Origin: Arenicellales bacterium
Lineage (GTDB): Bacteria; Pseudomonadota; Gammaproteobacteria; Arenicellales; JAJDZL01
Length of the DNA: 64,000 bases
Direction of reading: 5' to 3'
Assembly (NCBI GenBank): GCA_958295885.1
Contig: OY282380.1
Location: forward strand, 3,472,001-3,536,000
In this document: positions 1 to 9,561 of the stretch, piece after piece
Layout of the letters: each line of letters starts with the position of its first letter
How positions within the stretch are numbered: the stretch's first letter is position 1
Notes under the pieces: generated by a model
What the model was told of the DNA's origin: nothing
What the model saw: the letters and a program-made list of their open reading frames with translations, nothing else
Database searches by the model: none
Position numbers and translations under genes: made by a program

Positions 1-877
1 CTGTATGCATTGTTTGTGCCATTTCCCTGGTATTTTCGACGCCAAAGTATTGATCCAGCCAGCCGATCAACGCAAATCCGGAAATACAGACTGCGCCGAG
101 TCCGAGCAGAATCACAATCCAGAACCACAGTTTTTCACCGCCGTTCGCCTTGCCGGCGCTTGGATGTGCTGAACCTACGATACCGCCGCCTTTCGCGAAC
201 CAAGCGATGTCCGTTCCGGTCGGTATGTTGTGCCGCAGCCAGCAGAAGAACATCAGAATGGGTCCAATTGCAAAGAATGGCCCCAGTGTGTTGTGTGCGT
301 TGATTGAGAAGCTGGCCCAAAAAGAAAATCCTGAAGGGCCTAGCAGAGGTATGAGGACAGCTCGTCCGAACAGCAGGCTCAAGCCGGTAATCGCAAGAAC
401 TACAAATAAGGTTGCAGTGTACCAGTGAAGGGTTCTTTCTAGGACTGTCCAGCGTGGAACACGTTTTCCAGATGGTTTTTTATCAAGGTCAATACGTCCC
501 CGCGATGCGAAGAAGGCTATTATCGCGACAACGACGACAAATAGAAACCAGCCACCGTAATTGCCGATGAGTCCATTGCGAACCTGTCGCCAATTTTGCC
601 CGGTGATGTTGTACAAAACGTTGGTTTCGATATTAGTATCGGACCCTGTGACTGAACTGTATCCAACACCGCCTTCTCGGACTACCCGCCAAAAATTGGA
701 TCGTTGATTTGTATCGCTAGCAGCTTGCTGTGCCTGAACTGTTGTTAGTGATTCCGGGAGCAGGTAACCTGTCATTGGCAAGATCATTGCACATGCGACG
801 ATGAGGACTAAGCTCCATGTCATCATGCGACGGCGTCTCGACCTTCCAGAATTCAAAATTCTATTTGGCGTGGCCAT
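1..877 (-). CDS. Formate dehydrogenase gamma subunit (cytochrome b), C-terminus outside window
   Basis: This is the membrane cytochrome b subunit that would take electrons from FdhB and pass them to quinone. The frame is open from the ATG at 875-877 to the window edge, 292 codons. It has an N-terminal hydrophobic segment, a periplasmic-looking stretch, then the family core with a WTVLERTLHWYTA segment (likely haem-ligand His) and further helices, including FFCWLRHNIPTG. It is the last gene seen in the minus-strand fdh operon, downstream of FdhA and FdhB. The N-terminal extension before the first core helix is typical of FdoI/FdnI relatives in DUF3305/3306 clusters. The family call is firm; the end is not visible. 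Confidence 0.9.
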   Translation of the reverse strand, partial: MATPNRILNSGRSRRRRMMTWSLVLIVACAMILPMTGYLLPESLTTVQAQQAASDTNQRSNFWRVVREGGVGYSSVTGSDTNIETNVLYNITGQNWRQVRNGLIGNYGGWFLFVVVVAIIAFFASRGRIDLDKKPSGKRVPRWTVLERTLHWYTATLFVVLAITGLSLLFGRAVLIPLLGPSGFSFWASFSINAHNTLGPFFAIGPILMFFCWLRHNIPTGTDIAWFAKGGGIVGSAHPSAGKANGGEKLWFWIVILLGLGAVCISGFALIGWLDQYFGVENTREMAQTMHT

Positions 878-992
878 ATGTATAACTCCTCGTTTCAGTA
901 TCAGCTATGTAGCCAATTGTTAATTTGTTTTTTACTCGTTAATTAATTCGTTCTGATGATGCGCCAGCGCAGGAGCATCTTTACTAGCCAAA

Positions 993-1181
993 TTACCGAT
1001 CAATCTGAACGGTTTGAAAACGTTCACCGAGCACACTCGACTGAGATCCTTTACTGAGCAGCGCATCGTCACTGCCCAAATAGACCCCCGGTTGATGTAA
1101 GACTACATCTGCGTCTTCAAGGCATCCGCTCAGCATGCCCAAGCTAGCAATTAGGATAAGAATCACAAATAGCTTTCTCAT
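993..1181 (-). CDS. Small lipoprotein of the formate dehydrogenase operon
   Basis: A 62-residue protein beginning MRKLFVILILIASL with a lipobox ending LSGC (Cys20), so it is probably lipidated and anchored in the envelope. The mature part is about 43 residues and carries an HQPGVYLGSDDALL segment. The ATG at 1179-1181 is chosen over an in-frame TTG nine bases upstream because a GGAG sequence lies at a suitable distance. It sits between fdhB and the cytochrome b gene in the same direction. The function is unknown; a role in assembly or stability of the FDH complex is inference from position only. Confidence 0.7.
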   Translation of the reverse strand: MRKLFVILILIASLGMLSGCLEDADVVLHQPGVYLGSDDALLSKGSQSSVLGERFQTVQIDR

Positions 1182-1247
1182 TTCACTCAAACCACTCCGG
1201 TTTAATCTACTGATTATTTCAAAAAATCAATTTATTTATCATGTAGG

Positions 1248-1277
1248 GAAAAGGAGGAAGTCTTCTTCCTCCTTTTC
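1248..1277 (-). promoter_or_regulatory. Intercistronic hairpin between fdhB and lipoprotein gene
   Basis: A perfect 13-bp inverted repeat (1248-1260 with 1265-1277) around a 4-nt loop. It lies 12 nt past the fdhB stop. The purine-rich arm GGAGGAAG pairs with CTTCCTCC. No U-tract follows on the minus strand, so it looks more like an mRNA processing or stability element that sets subunit ratios, or a partial terminator, than a full intrinsic terminator. Confidence 0.6.
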
Positions 1278-1289
1278 TCATACTTAATG

Positions 1290-1877
1290 CTATCCAGATG
1301 GATAAGCAGTTTCCCATCCCCAAGTTTGAGGACGACCACCACGCTGCAGAATGCGTTCGCGGTAAATGTCAGCGATTATGTCGCCGTCACCTGCAATGAG
1401 TGCTTTAGTCGCACACATTTCAGCGCATAACGGTAGTTTGCCTTCAGCAATTCGATTGCGTCCATACATTTCGTATTCCGCATCCGAATTGTCATCCAGC
1501 GGACCGCCGGCGCAGAAGGTGCACTTGTCCATTTTTCCACGTACGCCAAACGCCTGTTCCTGCGGGTACTGCGGTGCGCCAAAGGGGCACGCGTAGAAGC
1601 AATAGCCGCAGCCAATGCACAGGTCTTTGTCGTGCAGAACGATCCCATCATCCGTTGTATAGAAACAATCGACAGGACAGACTGCAGCACAAGGCGCGTC
1701 TGTGCAGTGCATGCAAGCGACCGAGATAGATTTTTCACCGGGATTGCCATCATCCAAGACGACGACGCGCCGACGATTGACGCCCCATGGGACCTCATTC
1801 TCGTTTTTACAGGCAGTAACACAACCGTTGCACTCGATACAGCGCTCGGCATCACATAGAAACTTCATTCTAGCCAT
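1290..1877 (-). CDS. Formate dehydrogenase beta subunit, four-cluster ferredoxin
   Basis: Electron-transfer subunit of the membrane formate dehydrogenase (FDH3 beta type), 195 residues. It carries several Cys motifs for [4Fe-4S] clusters: CxxCxxCxxxC at residues 13-23, CMHCTDAPCAAVCP, CIGCGYCFYACP, and a final CTFC...C...C set. It would pass electrons from FdhA to the cytochrome b subunit. There is no C-terminal membrane helix, unlike FdnH/FdoH, which fits the shorter FDH3 class. An AGGAGG sequence precedes the ATG at a good distance. It lies 12 nt downstream of fdhA in the same operon. Confidence 0.93.
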   Translation of the reverse strand: MARMKFLCDAERCIECNGCVTACKNENEVPWGVNRRRVVVLDDGNPGEKSISVACMHCTDAPCAAVCPVDCFYTTDDGIVLHDKDLCIGCGYCFYACPFGAPQYPQEQAFGVRGKMDKCTFCAGGPLDDNSDAEYEMYGRNRIAEGKLPLCAEMCATKALIAGDGDIIADIYRERILQRGGRPQTWGWETAYPSG

Positions 1878-1889
1878 ATCTCATACCTC

Positions 1890-4769
1890 CTAAGTTGTGA
1901 CCTTGCAGAGAGTGACTTTCGTCTCCTGCATTTGAGTTACTGAATCATATCCGTAGGTAAACGCCGTATTGCATGCCTCACCTCGGATGTAAGGTGCAGT
2001 CCCTTCGGGATATTTATCCACCAGGTCTTTACCCTGAAACCATCCACCGAAATGGAATGGCGTAAACACTACACCGGCATCGACTCGCTTCGTAACCATG
2101 GTCTTGACGCGGATCCTGGCTCCTTCCGGAGTCATGATCCATACCATCTGACCATCCCGAATGCTAAGATCATTGGCATCTTTCGGGTTGATTTCGACGA
2201 ACATGTCCTGCTGCAGCTCAGCCAACCACGGATTCGAACGCTGTTCTTCACCGCCGCCTTCATATTCGACCAGTCTGCCACTTGTCAAAATCAGCGGGTA
2301 TTCGCCGGAATGATCGTCAGCCTGAATGGAACCATAACGCGTCGGCAGACGATAAAATCGCTTGCGGTCCTCGTAAGTTGGATACCTTTCAGCCAATTCT
2401 CGGTCGGGCGTATACAGTGGTTCGCGATGAATCGGAACTGGGTCTGGAAAAGTCCAAACGACTGATCGGGCTTTTGCATTTCCAAATGGTGCGCAGCCAT
2501 GCGAGATTGCGACTCTTTGGATGCCGCCAGACAGGTCGGTTTTCCAGTTCTTGCCTTCGGCAGCAGCTTTTTCTTCATCGGTCAGATCGTCCCACCAGCC
2601 AAGCTGCTGTAACAGCTTAGCGGAGAATTCCGGATAACCATCCTTGATTTCAGATCCAACTGGATAAGAATTTTCTGCCAGCAGATTGACGCCGTTGCGC
2701 TCGGTGCCGAACCTCGCTCGGAAGCAAAGTCCACCTTCGGCAACAGGCAATTCCGTGTTGTAGAGAACTGGAGTGCCTGGGTGACCCATTTCTGGATTGC
2801 CCCAGCACGGCCAAGGCATTCCGTAATAATCACCATCCGCAGGACCGCCTTCGGCCTTCAGAGTGGTGGTATCGAAGGTGTGCTTGTTCGCCATGTGCAG
2901 CTTCAGTCTTTCAGGGCTTTGCCCGGTATATCCAATGGTCCACATGCCGCGGTTGATTTCACGCGTAATGTCTTCAACCCTTGGTTCGTCATCGTTGACT
3001 TCAATATTCATCGTGTACTGTTCGCCGAAACCAAGTTTCTTTGCGAACTTGTACAAAATAGTGTGGTCAGGTAATGACTCCCAAACCGGATCAATGATCT
3101 TGTCGCGCCATTGTATCGAGCGGTTTGACGCAGTGACAGATCCGTAGGTTTCGAACTGCGTCGCCGCCGGCAGCAGATAAATGCCATCGGTGCGGTCGTT
3201 CATTACGGCTGCGTGCGTTGGATGTGGATCCACAATGACCATAAGGTCCAGCATTTCCATTGCTTTTTTCATCTCTGGACCACGCGACTGACTGTTCACA
3301 GCGTGACCCATATAGATCATCGCTCGGACATTGTCTCTCTGACCGATGTTCTCTTTGTCTTCGAGAATGCCATCGATCCAACGTGATACTGGAATACCCT
3401 TATAGTTCATCGGGTGTGTAGGTTTGCCATTGTCCCCATCAACTTCGCCGGGGTCGAATTGGCTTTTTACCCAATCATAATCTAGATCCCAAACACGAGA
3501 CCAGTGTTTCCATGCACCGTTTGAAAGTCCATAATAACCTGGTAATGTGTGTGAGAGAACGCCGAGGTCGGTTGCGCCTTGGACATTGTCATGTCCACGA
3601 AAAATATTCGCACCACCACCGGACTTACCGATGTTACCCAATGCCAGCTGCAGCACGCAGTAGGCCCGCGTATTGTTGTTGCCGATCGTATGCTGAGTGC
3701 CGCCCATACACCAGACGATGGTTCCGGGTCGGTTTTCATGCATGATCTTCGCAGCCGTTTCGACTACTTCTGGTTTGGCACCGGTGACTCGTTCCACTTC
3801 TTCGGGAGTCCACTTTGCGATTTCTTCGCGAATCTCGTCCATACCGTAAACGCGCTGTTGGATGTATTCCTCATCTTCCCAGCCGTTTTCAAAAATATGC
3901 CACAGGACACCCCATATCAGTCCCACGTCAGATCCGGGTCGGAGCCGTACGAAGTGATCGGCGTGTGCGGCAGTACGGGTGAAACGAGGATCGCAGACAA
4001 TCATCTTGGATCCCAATTCTTTCGCTCTAAGGATATGCTGCATCGCAACCGGATGTGCTTCTGCGGCATTGCTGCCGATGAAGAACATTGCTTTTGAATT
4101 ATGCATATCGTTATATGAATTTGTCATGGCGCCGTAACCCCAGGTGTTTGCAACACCTGCGACGGTCGTTGAATGACAGATTCTTGCTTGATGGTCAACG
4201 TTGTTGGTTCCCCACATCGCTGCTATCTTACGGAACATATACGCTTGTTCATTGCTATGTTTCGCTGAACCGAGCCAGTAGACGGAATCAGGTCCGGATT
4301 GTGCGCGGATTTCCAGCAGTCGATCACCAATTTCATCAATTGCTGTATCCCAACTCAATCTTTTCCATTTTCCGCTGACCAGTTTCATCGGATAACGCAA
4401 GCGTTTTTCGCCCATTCCATGTTCGCGTACGGTTGCGCCTTTGGAGCAATGTGAACCGAGGTTAAACGGAGAGTCAAAATCTGGTTCTTGACCAGTCCAG
4501 ACTCCGTTTTGAACTTCAGCTACAACTCCGCAGCCGACCGAACAGTGCGTACAGACACTGCGACGAATCTCAGTCTGAACTCCAGCCATGGGTGAAAAGC
4601 CAGCTGCCGCTTGAGCTTTTTTCATCAACTGGGGAACAAACATTGAGGCCGCAGCACCGGCACCGAGGGCGACCCCAGAACGTTTCAAGAACGTTCTGCG
4701 GTTGATAGCTTCACCGACCGAGGCAAGGCCCGGAACAGTTCCGCTATCGCTGCTTCGAACTAATTTCAT
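1890..4769 (-). CDS. fdhA: Formate dehydrogenase alpha subunit, Cys-type molybdopterin enzyme
   Basis: Catalytic subunit oxidising formate to CO2, 959 residues. A twin-arginine signal (RRTFLKRSG, residues 24-32) indicates folded export by Tat. A [4Fe-4S] site follows at Cys73, Cys76, Cys80 and Cys108. The active-site segment reads QARICHSTTV with Cys198 followed by His199, so this is a cysteine enzyme with no in-frame UGA for selenocysteine. The C-terminal molybdopterin-binding domain (LTSGRLVEYEGGGEEQRSN) is complete. The AGGAGG site ahead of the ATG decides the start. It is preceded by the small Tat protein and followed by fdhB. Metal (Mo or W) cannot be told from sequence. Confidence 0.96.
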   Translation of the reverse strand: MKLVRSSDSGTVPGLASVGEAINRRTFLKRSGVALGAGAAASMFVPQLMKKAQAAAGFSPMAGVQTEIRRSVCTHCSVGCGVVAEVQNGVWTGQEPDFDSPFNLGSHCSKGATVREHGMGEKRLRYPMKLVSGKWKRLSWDTAIDEIGDRLLEIRAQSGPDSVYWLGSAKHSNEQAYMFRKIAAMWGTNNVDHQARICHSTTVAGVANTWGYGAMTNSYNDMHNSKAMFFIGSNAAEAHPVAMQHILRAKELGSKMIVCDPRFTRTAAHADHFVRLRPGSDVGLIWGVLWHIFENGWEDEEYIQQRVYGMDEIREEIAKWTPEEVERVTGAKPEVVETAAKIMHENRPGTIVWCMGGTQHTIGNNNTRAYCVLQLALGNIGKSGGGANIFRGHDNVQGATDLGVLSHTLPGYYGLSNGAWKHWSRVWDLDYDWVKSQFDPGEVDGDNGKPTHPMNYKGIPVSRWIDGILEDKENIGQRDNVRAMIYMGHAVNSQSRGPEMKKAMEMLDLMVIVDPHPTHAAVMNDRTDGIYLLPAATQFETYGSVTASNRSIQWRDKIIDPVWESLPDHTILYKFAKKLGFGEQYTMNIEVNDDEPRVEDITREINRGMWTIGYTGQSPERLKLHMANKHTFDTTTLKAEGGPADGDYYGMPWPCWGNPEMGHPGTPVLYNTELPVAEGGLCFRARFGTERNGVNLLAENSYPVGSEIKDGYPEFSAKLLQQLGWWDDLTDEEKAAAEGKNWKTDLSGGIQRVAISHGCAPFGNAKARSVVWTFPDPVPIHREPLYTPDRELAERYPTYEDRKRFYRLPTRYGSIQADDHSGEYPLILTSGRLVEYEGGGEEQRSNPWLAELQQDMFVEINPKDANDLSIRDGQMVWIMTPEGARIRVKTMVTKRVDAGVVFTPFHFGGWFQGKDLVDKYPEGTAPYIRGEACNTAFTYGYDSVTQMQETKVTLCKVTT

Positions 4770-4789
4770 AGATTTGCCTCCTGATGTTA

Positions 4790-4996
4790 CTAAAATCTTG
4801 CCCGCCGATAATACTCTCGTATATGAGCGGTTTCACGATAACCGAGATTCTTCGGTGCATCGCTCTCAACCTGGTCCGTTCCGACAGCTGCGCTGGAAAC
4901 AGTCGCAGTCGTCATTGCGGCAGCGCCGCTGATCAGCGCCAGGCCTTTGAGAGCGTTGCGCCGGGATTCCCGGTCAACTAATTTGCTATTGATCAT
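4790..4996 (-). CDS. Formate dehydrogenase region Tat-target small protein
   Basis: A 68-residue protein with a twin-arginine motif (SRRNALKGLAL) and the family ending YRETAHIREYYRRARF. It matches the small family known as formate dehydrogenase region Tat target, nearly always encoded just before FdhA. The ATG at 4996 is preferred to the one at 5011 because AGGAGAG lies just upstream of it. It lies 20 nt before fdhA. Its function is unknown; a role in FdhA export or assembly is plausible from context. Confidence 0.88.
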   Translation of the reverse strand: MINSKLVDRESRRNALKGLALISGAAAMTTATVSSAAVGTDQVESDAPKNLGYRETAHIREYYRRARF

Positions 4997-5080
4997 AGCT
5001 TCTCTCCTCATGTGTATGTTTTAAAAGTGACGTCACATACATACCTAGTGACCCCTTCCTTCTGGCTGAAAATTCAATCA

Positions 5081-5695
5081 TCAGGCTGGCATCTCGAGGT
5101 AATCGGTTTCAAAGTTCATGAATTCGACGCCGAATTCACCAACTTTTTGGTAAAAATCTGCTTTTCTAGCATTTACCATGTCTTTAAAAAATCTGCGCAC
5201 CCAAGGTTTCAGGTGCCGATTGAATAGGGTCTGCTGCGTCCTGAACTGGAATTCCGCACCAGAATCGATGATGATGCCCATTACATCAAACAGCGCGGAA
5301 ATGTGATCTTCAGGCTCGCGGTTGTTTTTCACCCGTTCAATTCCAAGCGCTTTCAAATCCTGCCGCAGCAGGCTCAACGGCTTGTCCATCATCATTCCAG
5401 TGATGTACCAGGAAGAATAGGGCACGAGTTCACCACGACCGATGCCGACAAAAAGATCGTGATATTCATCGTCCAACTGCTCCAGATCCTGCGGCTCGGC
5501 TGCGGATTGTGCCAACGCGTTTAAAGTGATCAAGAAGCGGTTGGAGGCGTCAGAAGCTGGAACGCCGTATAAAGCTGCTGCGCGAAGAGTTTCTTCGGTA
5601 GGAGGTTCGCATAACAGCTTCGAAAGTAGGTAGTAGTAGTGCGCGCGGAATTGATAATCGTCTACGACACTAGCAGCAACGCTATCTAGCTTCAT
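5081..5695 (-). CDS. TorD-family molecular chaperone for FDH assembly
   Basis: A 204-residue all-helical protein of the TorD/DmsD type. Recognisable features are the N-terminal YYYLLSKLLCEPPTEETL segment and the central YHDLFVGIGRGELVPYSSWYI segment, which matches the family LF-G-G-PYES region. These chaperones bind the Tat signal of a molybdoenzyme and assist cofactor insertion. It is the first gene of the fdhA block after the IS remnant that separates it from the ferredoxin gene. About 180 bp of AT-rich DNA upstream (5696-5877) would now have to supply a promoter. Confidence 0.88.
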   Translation of the reverse strand: MKLDSVAASVVDDYQFRAHYYYLLSKLLCEPPTEETLRAAALYGVPASDASNRFLITLNALAQSAAEPQDLEQLDDEYHDLFVGIGRGELVPYSSWYITGMMMDKPLSLLRQDLKALGIERVKNNREPEDHISALFDVMGIIIDSGAEFQFRTQQTLFNRHLKPWVRRFFKDMVNARKADFYQKVGEFGVEFMNFETDYLEMPA

Positions 5696-5877
5696 TTACT
5701 CTCCTTATATAGCTTCGTTAATTCTGAAACTAATTCAAACAACCATTTGTTATTATTTACTTTAATAAGTTCAGCATTCAGGCTGTTTAAAATTAAGTTT
5801 ACACTATCTTCAGCACTCGTGTCAAATCTAATTGATTTGAGGCAGTTGCGCCGTACAAGATTATCATGCACTTTTGT

Positions 5878-7640
5878 GAGTTGACTGAATCAAGAAACAT
5901 TGTCTGAATCTCTCGCCATCGTTCATTTGATGACTTATTTTACGAATTTCCAAGCATTTGCCCTGTCAATTGCAATCGAACCGAGGCGAATGCCCTTGAG
6001 CAGCTGGTAAAAACAGGTCGCTGCGGTAATTTTTCGGATTTCAGGCGCGCCGTGGTCTCGCCAGCGTCATGGGCGGCGATCCTTTTCCGGCGCCGGCCAG
6101 GCTGCTTTGGGCGAGCGTCAGGTTTTGACCAGTGAACGCATCTGATGTCTGCGGTCTGCCCGATGATGAGCCAGCGCCATTATGATGGCCATGGCAGTGC
6201 TGACGCGGGTTTCCATTTTCACCTTCCCGCGTATATAGTGCCGCTCGAAACGGCAGCCTTGGTCGAACCGCGAAAAGATTCGCTCCAGTGAGGTGCGCTG
6301 ACTGCAGTCCTTTTCCCAGGTGGCGGTGTGACGCGCGGCATAGGGGTGAAGATGCGACGGTTCCTGTCGAGCTTGACGCGCACCACGCGGCCGTAGTCGG
6401 AGACCTGCCCTCCGTGCTGCCGGTGACATCGCCGATAGTCCTTGCAGTCTAGATCGTAGACCGCGACCGGACAGCGGTACTTCAAGTGTCCTGCGATCTT
6501 TTCGAAACCACAGAACGCCATCTCCCGCTGTTCTTGGATCTCAGGACACAGACAATACACCTGACCGCACTCGTCATACACGATGCTGTCGGTTTGAACT
6601 TCGTCGTTGAGCAGGTGCGTGGTGGGCGCCGTTGGATCGTAGTTCTGATCCTGTTTTTCCTGTCGCCACATCATTTTGTGGTCAATCAGCGGACGGATCT
6701 CATGCTCATCATGCTAGCTGGCCTTGCGCTGCGAGCATTCAAGGCCGCGGTCGGCCAGCTCCGGCGATTGCTCGAACAGCTGCGGCAGCATTGAATCTCG
6801 CAGACAGGCAATTTCCGACCGCGAGGCTCTGCGCAGCTCCACGGCTGCTGGAATTTCTTACTGCGCGTCGGCGATCAGATGCACCCGGTAGCCGAAACAT
6901 TGCTTGATCTTTTCCCACCGCGCGCCATCTTGACGGCGGCTGCTGGTCTCGAGCCGGCCCCCGTCGGCATCGGGATCCGAGGTGCGGTCTTTGTCAGCGA
7001 GGATTCTGCCGGTTGAATGAGAAGACAATGCTTTGCCATCGTAGCCCAGACAACGACCGAAATCCGGCGCTTCTGCCATCAGCTGATGGCACAGCGTGCC
7101 GATCATCTCAGACACCAGGCCGGTGTCGGCCTCCAACTTGGACAGCTGTTTGAGAAAACGTGAAAAGTTCCATTCGCCAGGCAGTGAGGAACGAAGCGGT
7201 TGGATTTGTTCGTCGACCGCCTGCCCCTGACTCTGCTCATCGTATTGCAGCATTTGTTTCGGCGGGCTCTGCCGTGGCAGTGGGTTGAAGCCGCAAATCT
7301 GTGCCAGCTACAAGTTTTGAGCCAGTTCCTACAGCAGAGAATTCACCGAGTCATGCCCGAACGCGACGCCTGCGATCATGGTCCGGAACAGGGCTCGGAC
7401 CGGATAGTCGTTGCGGCCGCATCGAGACTCAAGTTATGCGACAATTTCTTGGTACGGCAGGTGCTCGAGAATCAGTATCAAGCGCTGCAGTTGCGGCATG
7501 TCATCGGTTTCCCAAGCAAAAAGATGTGGATTGTTTTCAGGTATATGTAGCTCCCTGCGGATGCCTGGATGCGGTGAACTTCGTTGCCCTGAATGATCCC
7601 AAAAACGCTAGTGATTATCAACCGTAACTTGTTGATAATA
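5878..7640 (-). mobile_element. Degenerate IS1182-like element inside the fdh operon
   Basis: A dead insertion sequence separating the ferredoxin gene from the TorD-like gene. Its 3' end is placed at 5878 because the sequence from here (GAGTTGACTGAATC on plus) matches, in inverted orientation, the end of a second remnant at 31645. The other end is uncertain and is placed after the last recognisable transposase sequence. No target duplication was identified. Confidence 0.7.
6118..7560 (-). pseudogene. IS1182-like DDE transposase pseudogene
   Basis: Translation on the minus strand gives ordered pieces of one transposase in shifting frames. The N-terminus reads MPQLQRLILILEHLPYQE and then NDYPVRALFRTMIAGV after an in-frame stop. 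The middle (to about 6860) contains CLGYDGKALSSH and the DPDADGG segment. The zinc-ribbon-like part holds several Cys residues. The end reads RTSLERIFSRFDQGCRFERH and KMETRV. Several stops and frameshifts mean it cannot encode a working transposase. Family assignment to the IS1182 or a nearby IS4-type DDE group is from motif order. Confidence 0.75.
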
Positions 7641-7850
7641 TATGGAATTGTAATAAAATACAGGCTGACTTCTGGTGCCCGGTGAAGTGCCTTTTGCCGA
7701 CTGGGTTAGAATTGGCTCGAAAACTGACAAAATGCTCAGAATAACGCAGAAAACAGCGTTATTTTGGGGTAAATCAATTTCCCACCCCTTGATTTACTCA
7801 ATAAAATCAAACCGCACCTAACTGTGCAACCGCCTCATTTTGTTGAACTA
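7641..7850. other. Intergenic stretch downstream of ferredoxin gene
   Basis: AT-rich sequence between the dead IS and the ferredoxin stop codon. It contains short palindromic pieces such as GTTGATAATATAT but no reading frame or RNA that I recognise. It may be the original fdh operon spacer plus the 5' margin of the IS remnant. Confidence 0.4.
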
Positions 7851-9545
7851 TCAGCTCTGGAATCGCTCCCGCTCGGTGATGAACATGTCTTGCACCCGAC
7901 AGTCTTCACACATTTCCAAACGAGCCAGCGCATCAGGTTTGGCAAACATCCAGTGATTCTTTAATTTGCTTTTCATATGATTCATCATTACATGAGTCGC
8001 AAATTGTTTTCCACATTTTGTGCAATGAAAAGGCGAGTCCTCATTCATAGTCCTGGAACGCAATCGGGCGTCTGCGCTAAAAACATATCGCTGGGTTCGT
8101 GAAATCGACGTTTCCGGACAGGCGGATTCACACAGTCCGCACTGCACACAGTTGTTTTCGATAAAGCTCAGTTTTGGGACATCTCCACCGGCTTCCAAGG
8201 CTGAGGCAGGGCAGACTGAGACACATCCCATGCAAAGGGTGCACGTGTCGACGTCAACATGAACTTCTCCAAACGGGGCGTGTGCCGGGAGGGATATGGA
8301 TTCGGGTTTGAGTGGGGACTCACTGTGCAGATGCTCAAGTGCGATTCGAATGTCTGTTCGTTTTATCCCGGATGGCATGAACTTCGCTGAGTCTATATTG
8401 AGAGCAGGTGGCGGCTGATGAGCCGTTTCAGTCAATTCCTGCAATGATTTTGACGAAATCAATTCAACTGGACTGCGATCAAAACCCAATCCTCTGATCA
8501 TTTCGTCCAAGATGACCAGCTGTGCGTTCAATTCTTTAATGACGGATTCAGCTGCATTTTCGCAAAGAATCACTGCACGGGAGGCGCCGTAGGACAACAT
8601 TCCGAACAGAACATCCAATCCAAGCGAGCCGACTTCTTCAACCTCTACCGGCAGAACATTTTCAGCCAGGGACGATGTGCATTCCTCAACGATTGGACGC
8701 CCCTGTTCCTGGTCGAAGAACAGAATGTGCGGGGCGGTTCCGCCGGCCTGTAAATATCTTAATATCAGCTGCCGCAAAATCTCCAAAAGATTTCGGGCAG
8801 GGGGATAGGCATAAGTGATGGCTCCTGTGGGACATGCCGTTGAACAGGCCCCGCCGCCTTGACACAGATAGGAATCGACTTGAATTTGTTCTCCAATCGA
8901 AATGATGGCGTCAGTGGGGCAGACATCAATGCAGCGCGTGCACGCTGTTATCCCACTTCGACCGTGTGCACAGATGTCGGGGTCGTAATTGTAGTACTTT
9001 GGTTTTTCGAAGTTGCCGATCAGACTGGGAATTTCCTGTAAAACCTCTTCCAAACGAGCCGAATCGGGCTGTTCTGAGTGAATCCAGTAATAACCGGGGG
9101 CTGGAATTTCCGCCTGCATTCCGGGGGCGCTTGAAAATTCGAGCACCAGGTCGAAGTGGTTTGAATCAGCTGAAATAACCTGTCCCAAGTCGAAGCTTCG
9201 ACCATCTTTTCGTACGGCAACCGAAAATGCACCTAAATGTCCCGATACTTCGTAACTGTCCGCCCGAAAGACATCTGGTTTTGTTCGTACGTCCCGCACC
9301 TGCAATTGCTTGGCGCTGTCTGAATTCACGAGGCAGATGCAGACTAATTCAGAAGAGGTCAGTTTCTCGATCACTGCCGATGCAGCATGTTCTGCGCCAG
9401 CAATCAACAAGCGCCCGCGGGAAGTGTAGGACACTAAGGAAGTGGGTTGAATATTGACCGGGCTGTCAGCCAATGATTGGATTGAAAGCTGTCGGGCGCG
9501 ACCGTTGGCTGTGGTCGCAGGAAGATGAATATGTTCAGCAAACAT
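7851..9545 (-). CDS. Multi-cluster 4Fe-4S protein of the FDH operon
   Basis: A 564-residue cytoplasmic iron-sulfur protein. Two ferredoxin-like regions are visible: one near the middle (CTRCIDVCPTDAI and CQGGGACSTACPTGAITY) and one near the C-terminus (CTLCMGCVSVCPASAL and CVQCGLCESACPETSI). A final CTKCGKQFAT with a later CEDCRVQD resembles a zinc or cluster site. Proteins of this architecture recur in DUF3305/DUF3306 formate dehydrogenase clusters and are thought to serve in electron transfer or maturation. The gene lies 16 nt after the DUF3306 gene. Its separation from the fdhA block by a dead IS is unusual. Confidence 0.85.
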   Translation of the reverse strand: MFAEHIHLPATTANGRARQLSIQSLADSPVNIQPTSLVSYTSRGRLLIAGAEHAASAVIEKLTSSELVCICLVNSDSAKQLQVRDVRTKPDVFRADSYEVSGHLGAFSVAVRKDGRSFDLGQVISADSNHFDLVLEFSSAPGMQAEIPAPGYYWIHSEQPDSARLEEVLQEIPSLIGNFEKPKYYNYDPDICAHGRSGITACTRCIDVCPTDAIISIGEQIQVDSYLCQGGGACSTACPTGAITYAYPPARNLLEILRQLILRYLQAGGTAPHILFFDQEQGRPIVEECTSSLAENVLPVEVEEVGSLGLDVLFGMLSYGASRAVILCENAAESVIKELNAQLVILDEMIRGLGFDRSPVELISSKSLQELTETAHQPPPALNIDSAKFMPSGIKRTDIRIALEHLHSESPLKPESISLPAHAPFGEVHVDVDTCTLCMGCVSVCPASALEAGGDVPKLSFIENNCVQCGLCESACPETSISRTQRYVFSADARLRSRTMNEDSPFHCTKCGKQFATHVMMNHMKSKLKNHWMFAKPDALARLEMCEDCRVQDMFITERERFQS

Positions 9546-9561
9546 TATCTAGCCAACGAAA

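Noticed and set aside
1890-4769. Possible selenocysteine formate dehydrogenase
   Set aside because: The active-site codon is a normal Cys codon and no in-frame TGA exists.
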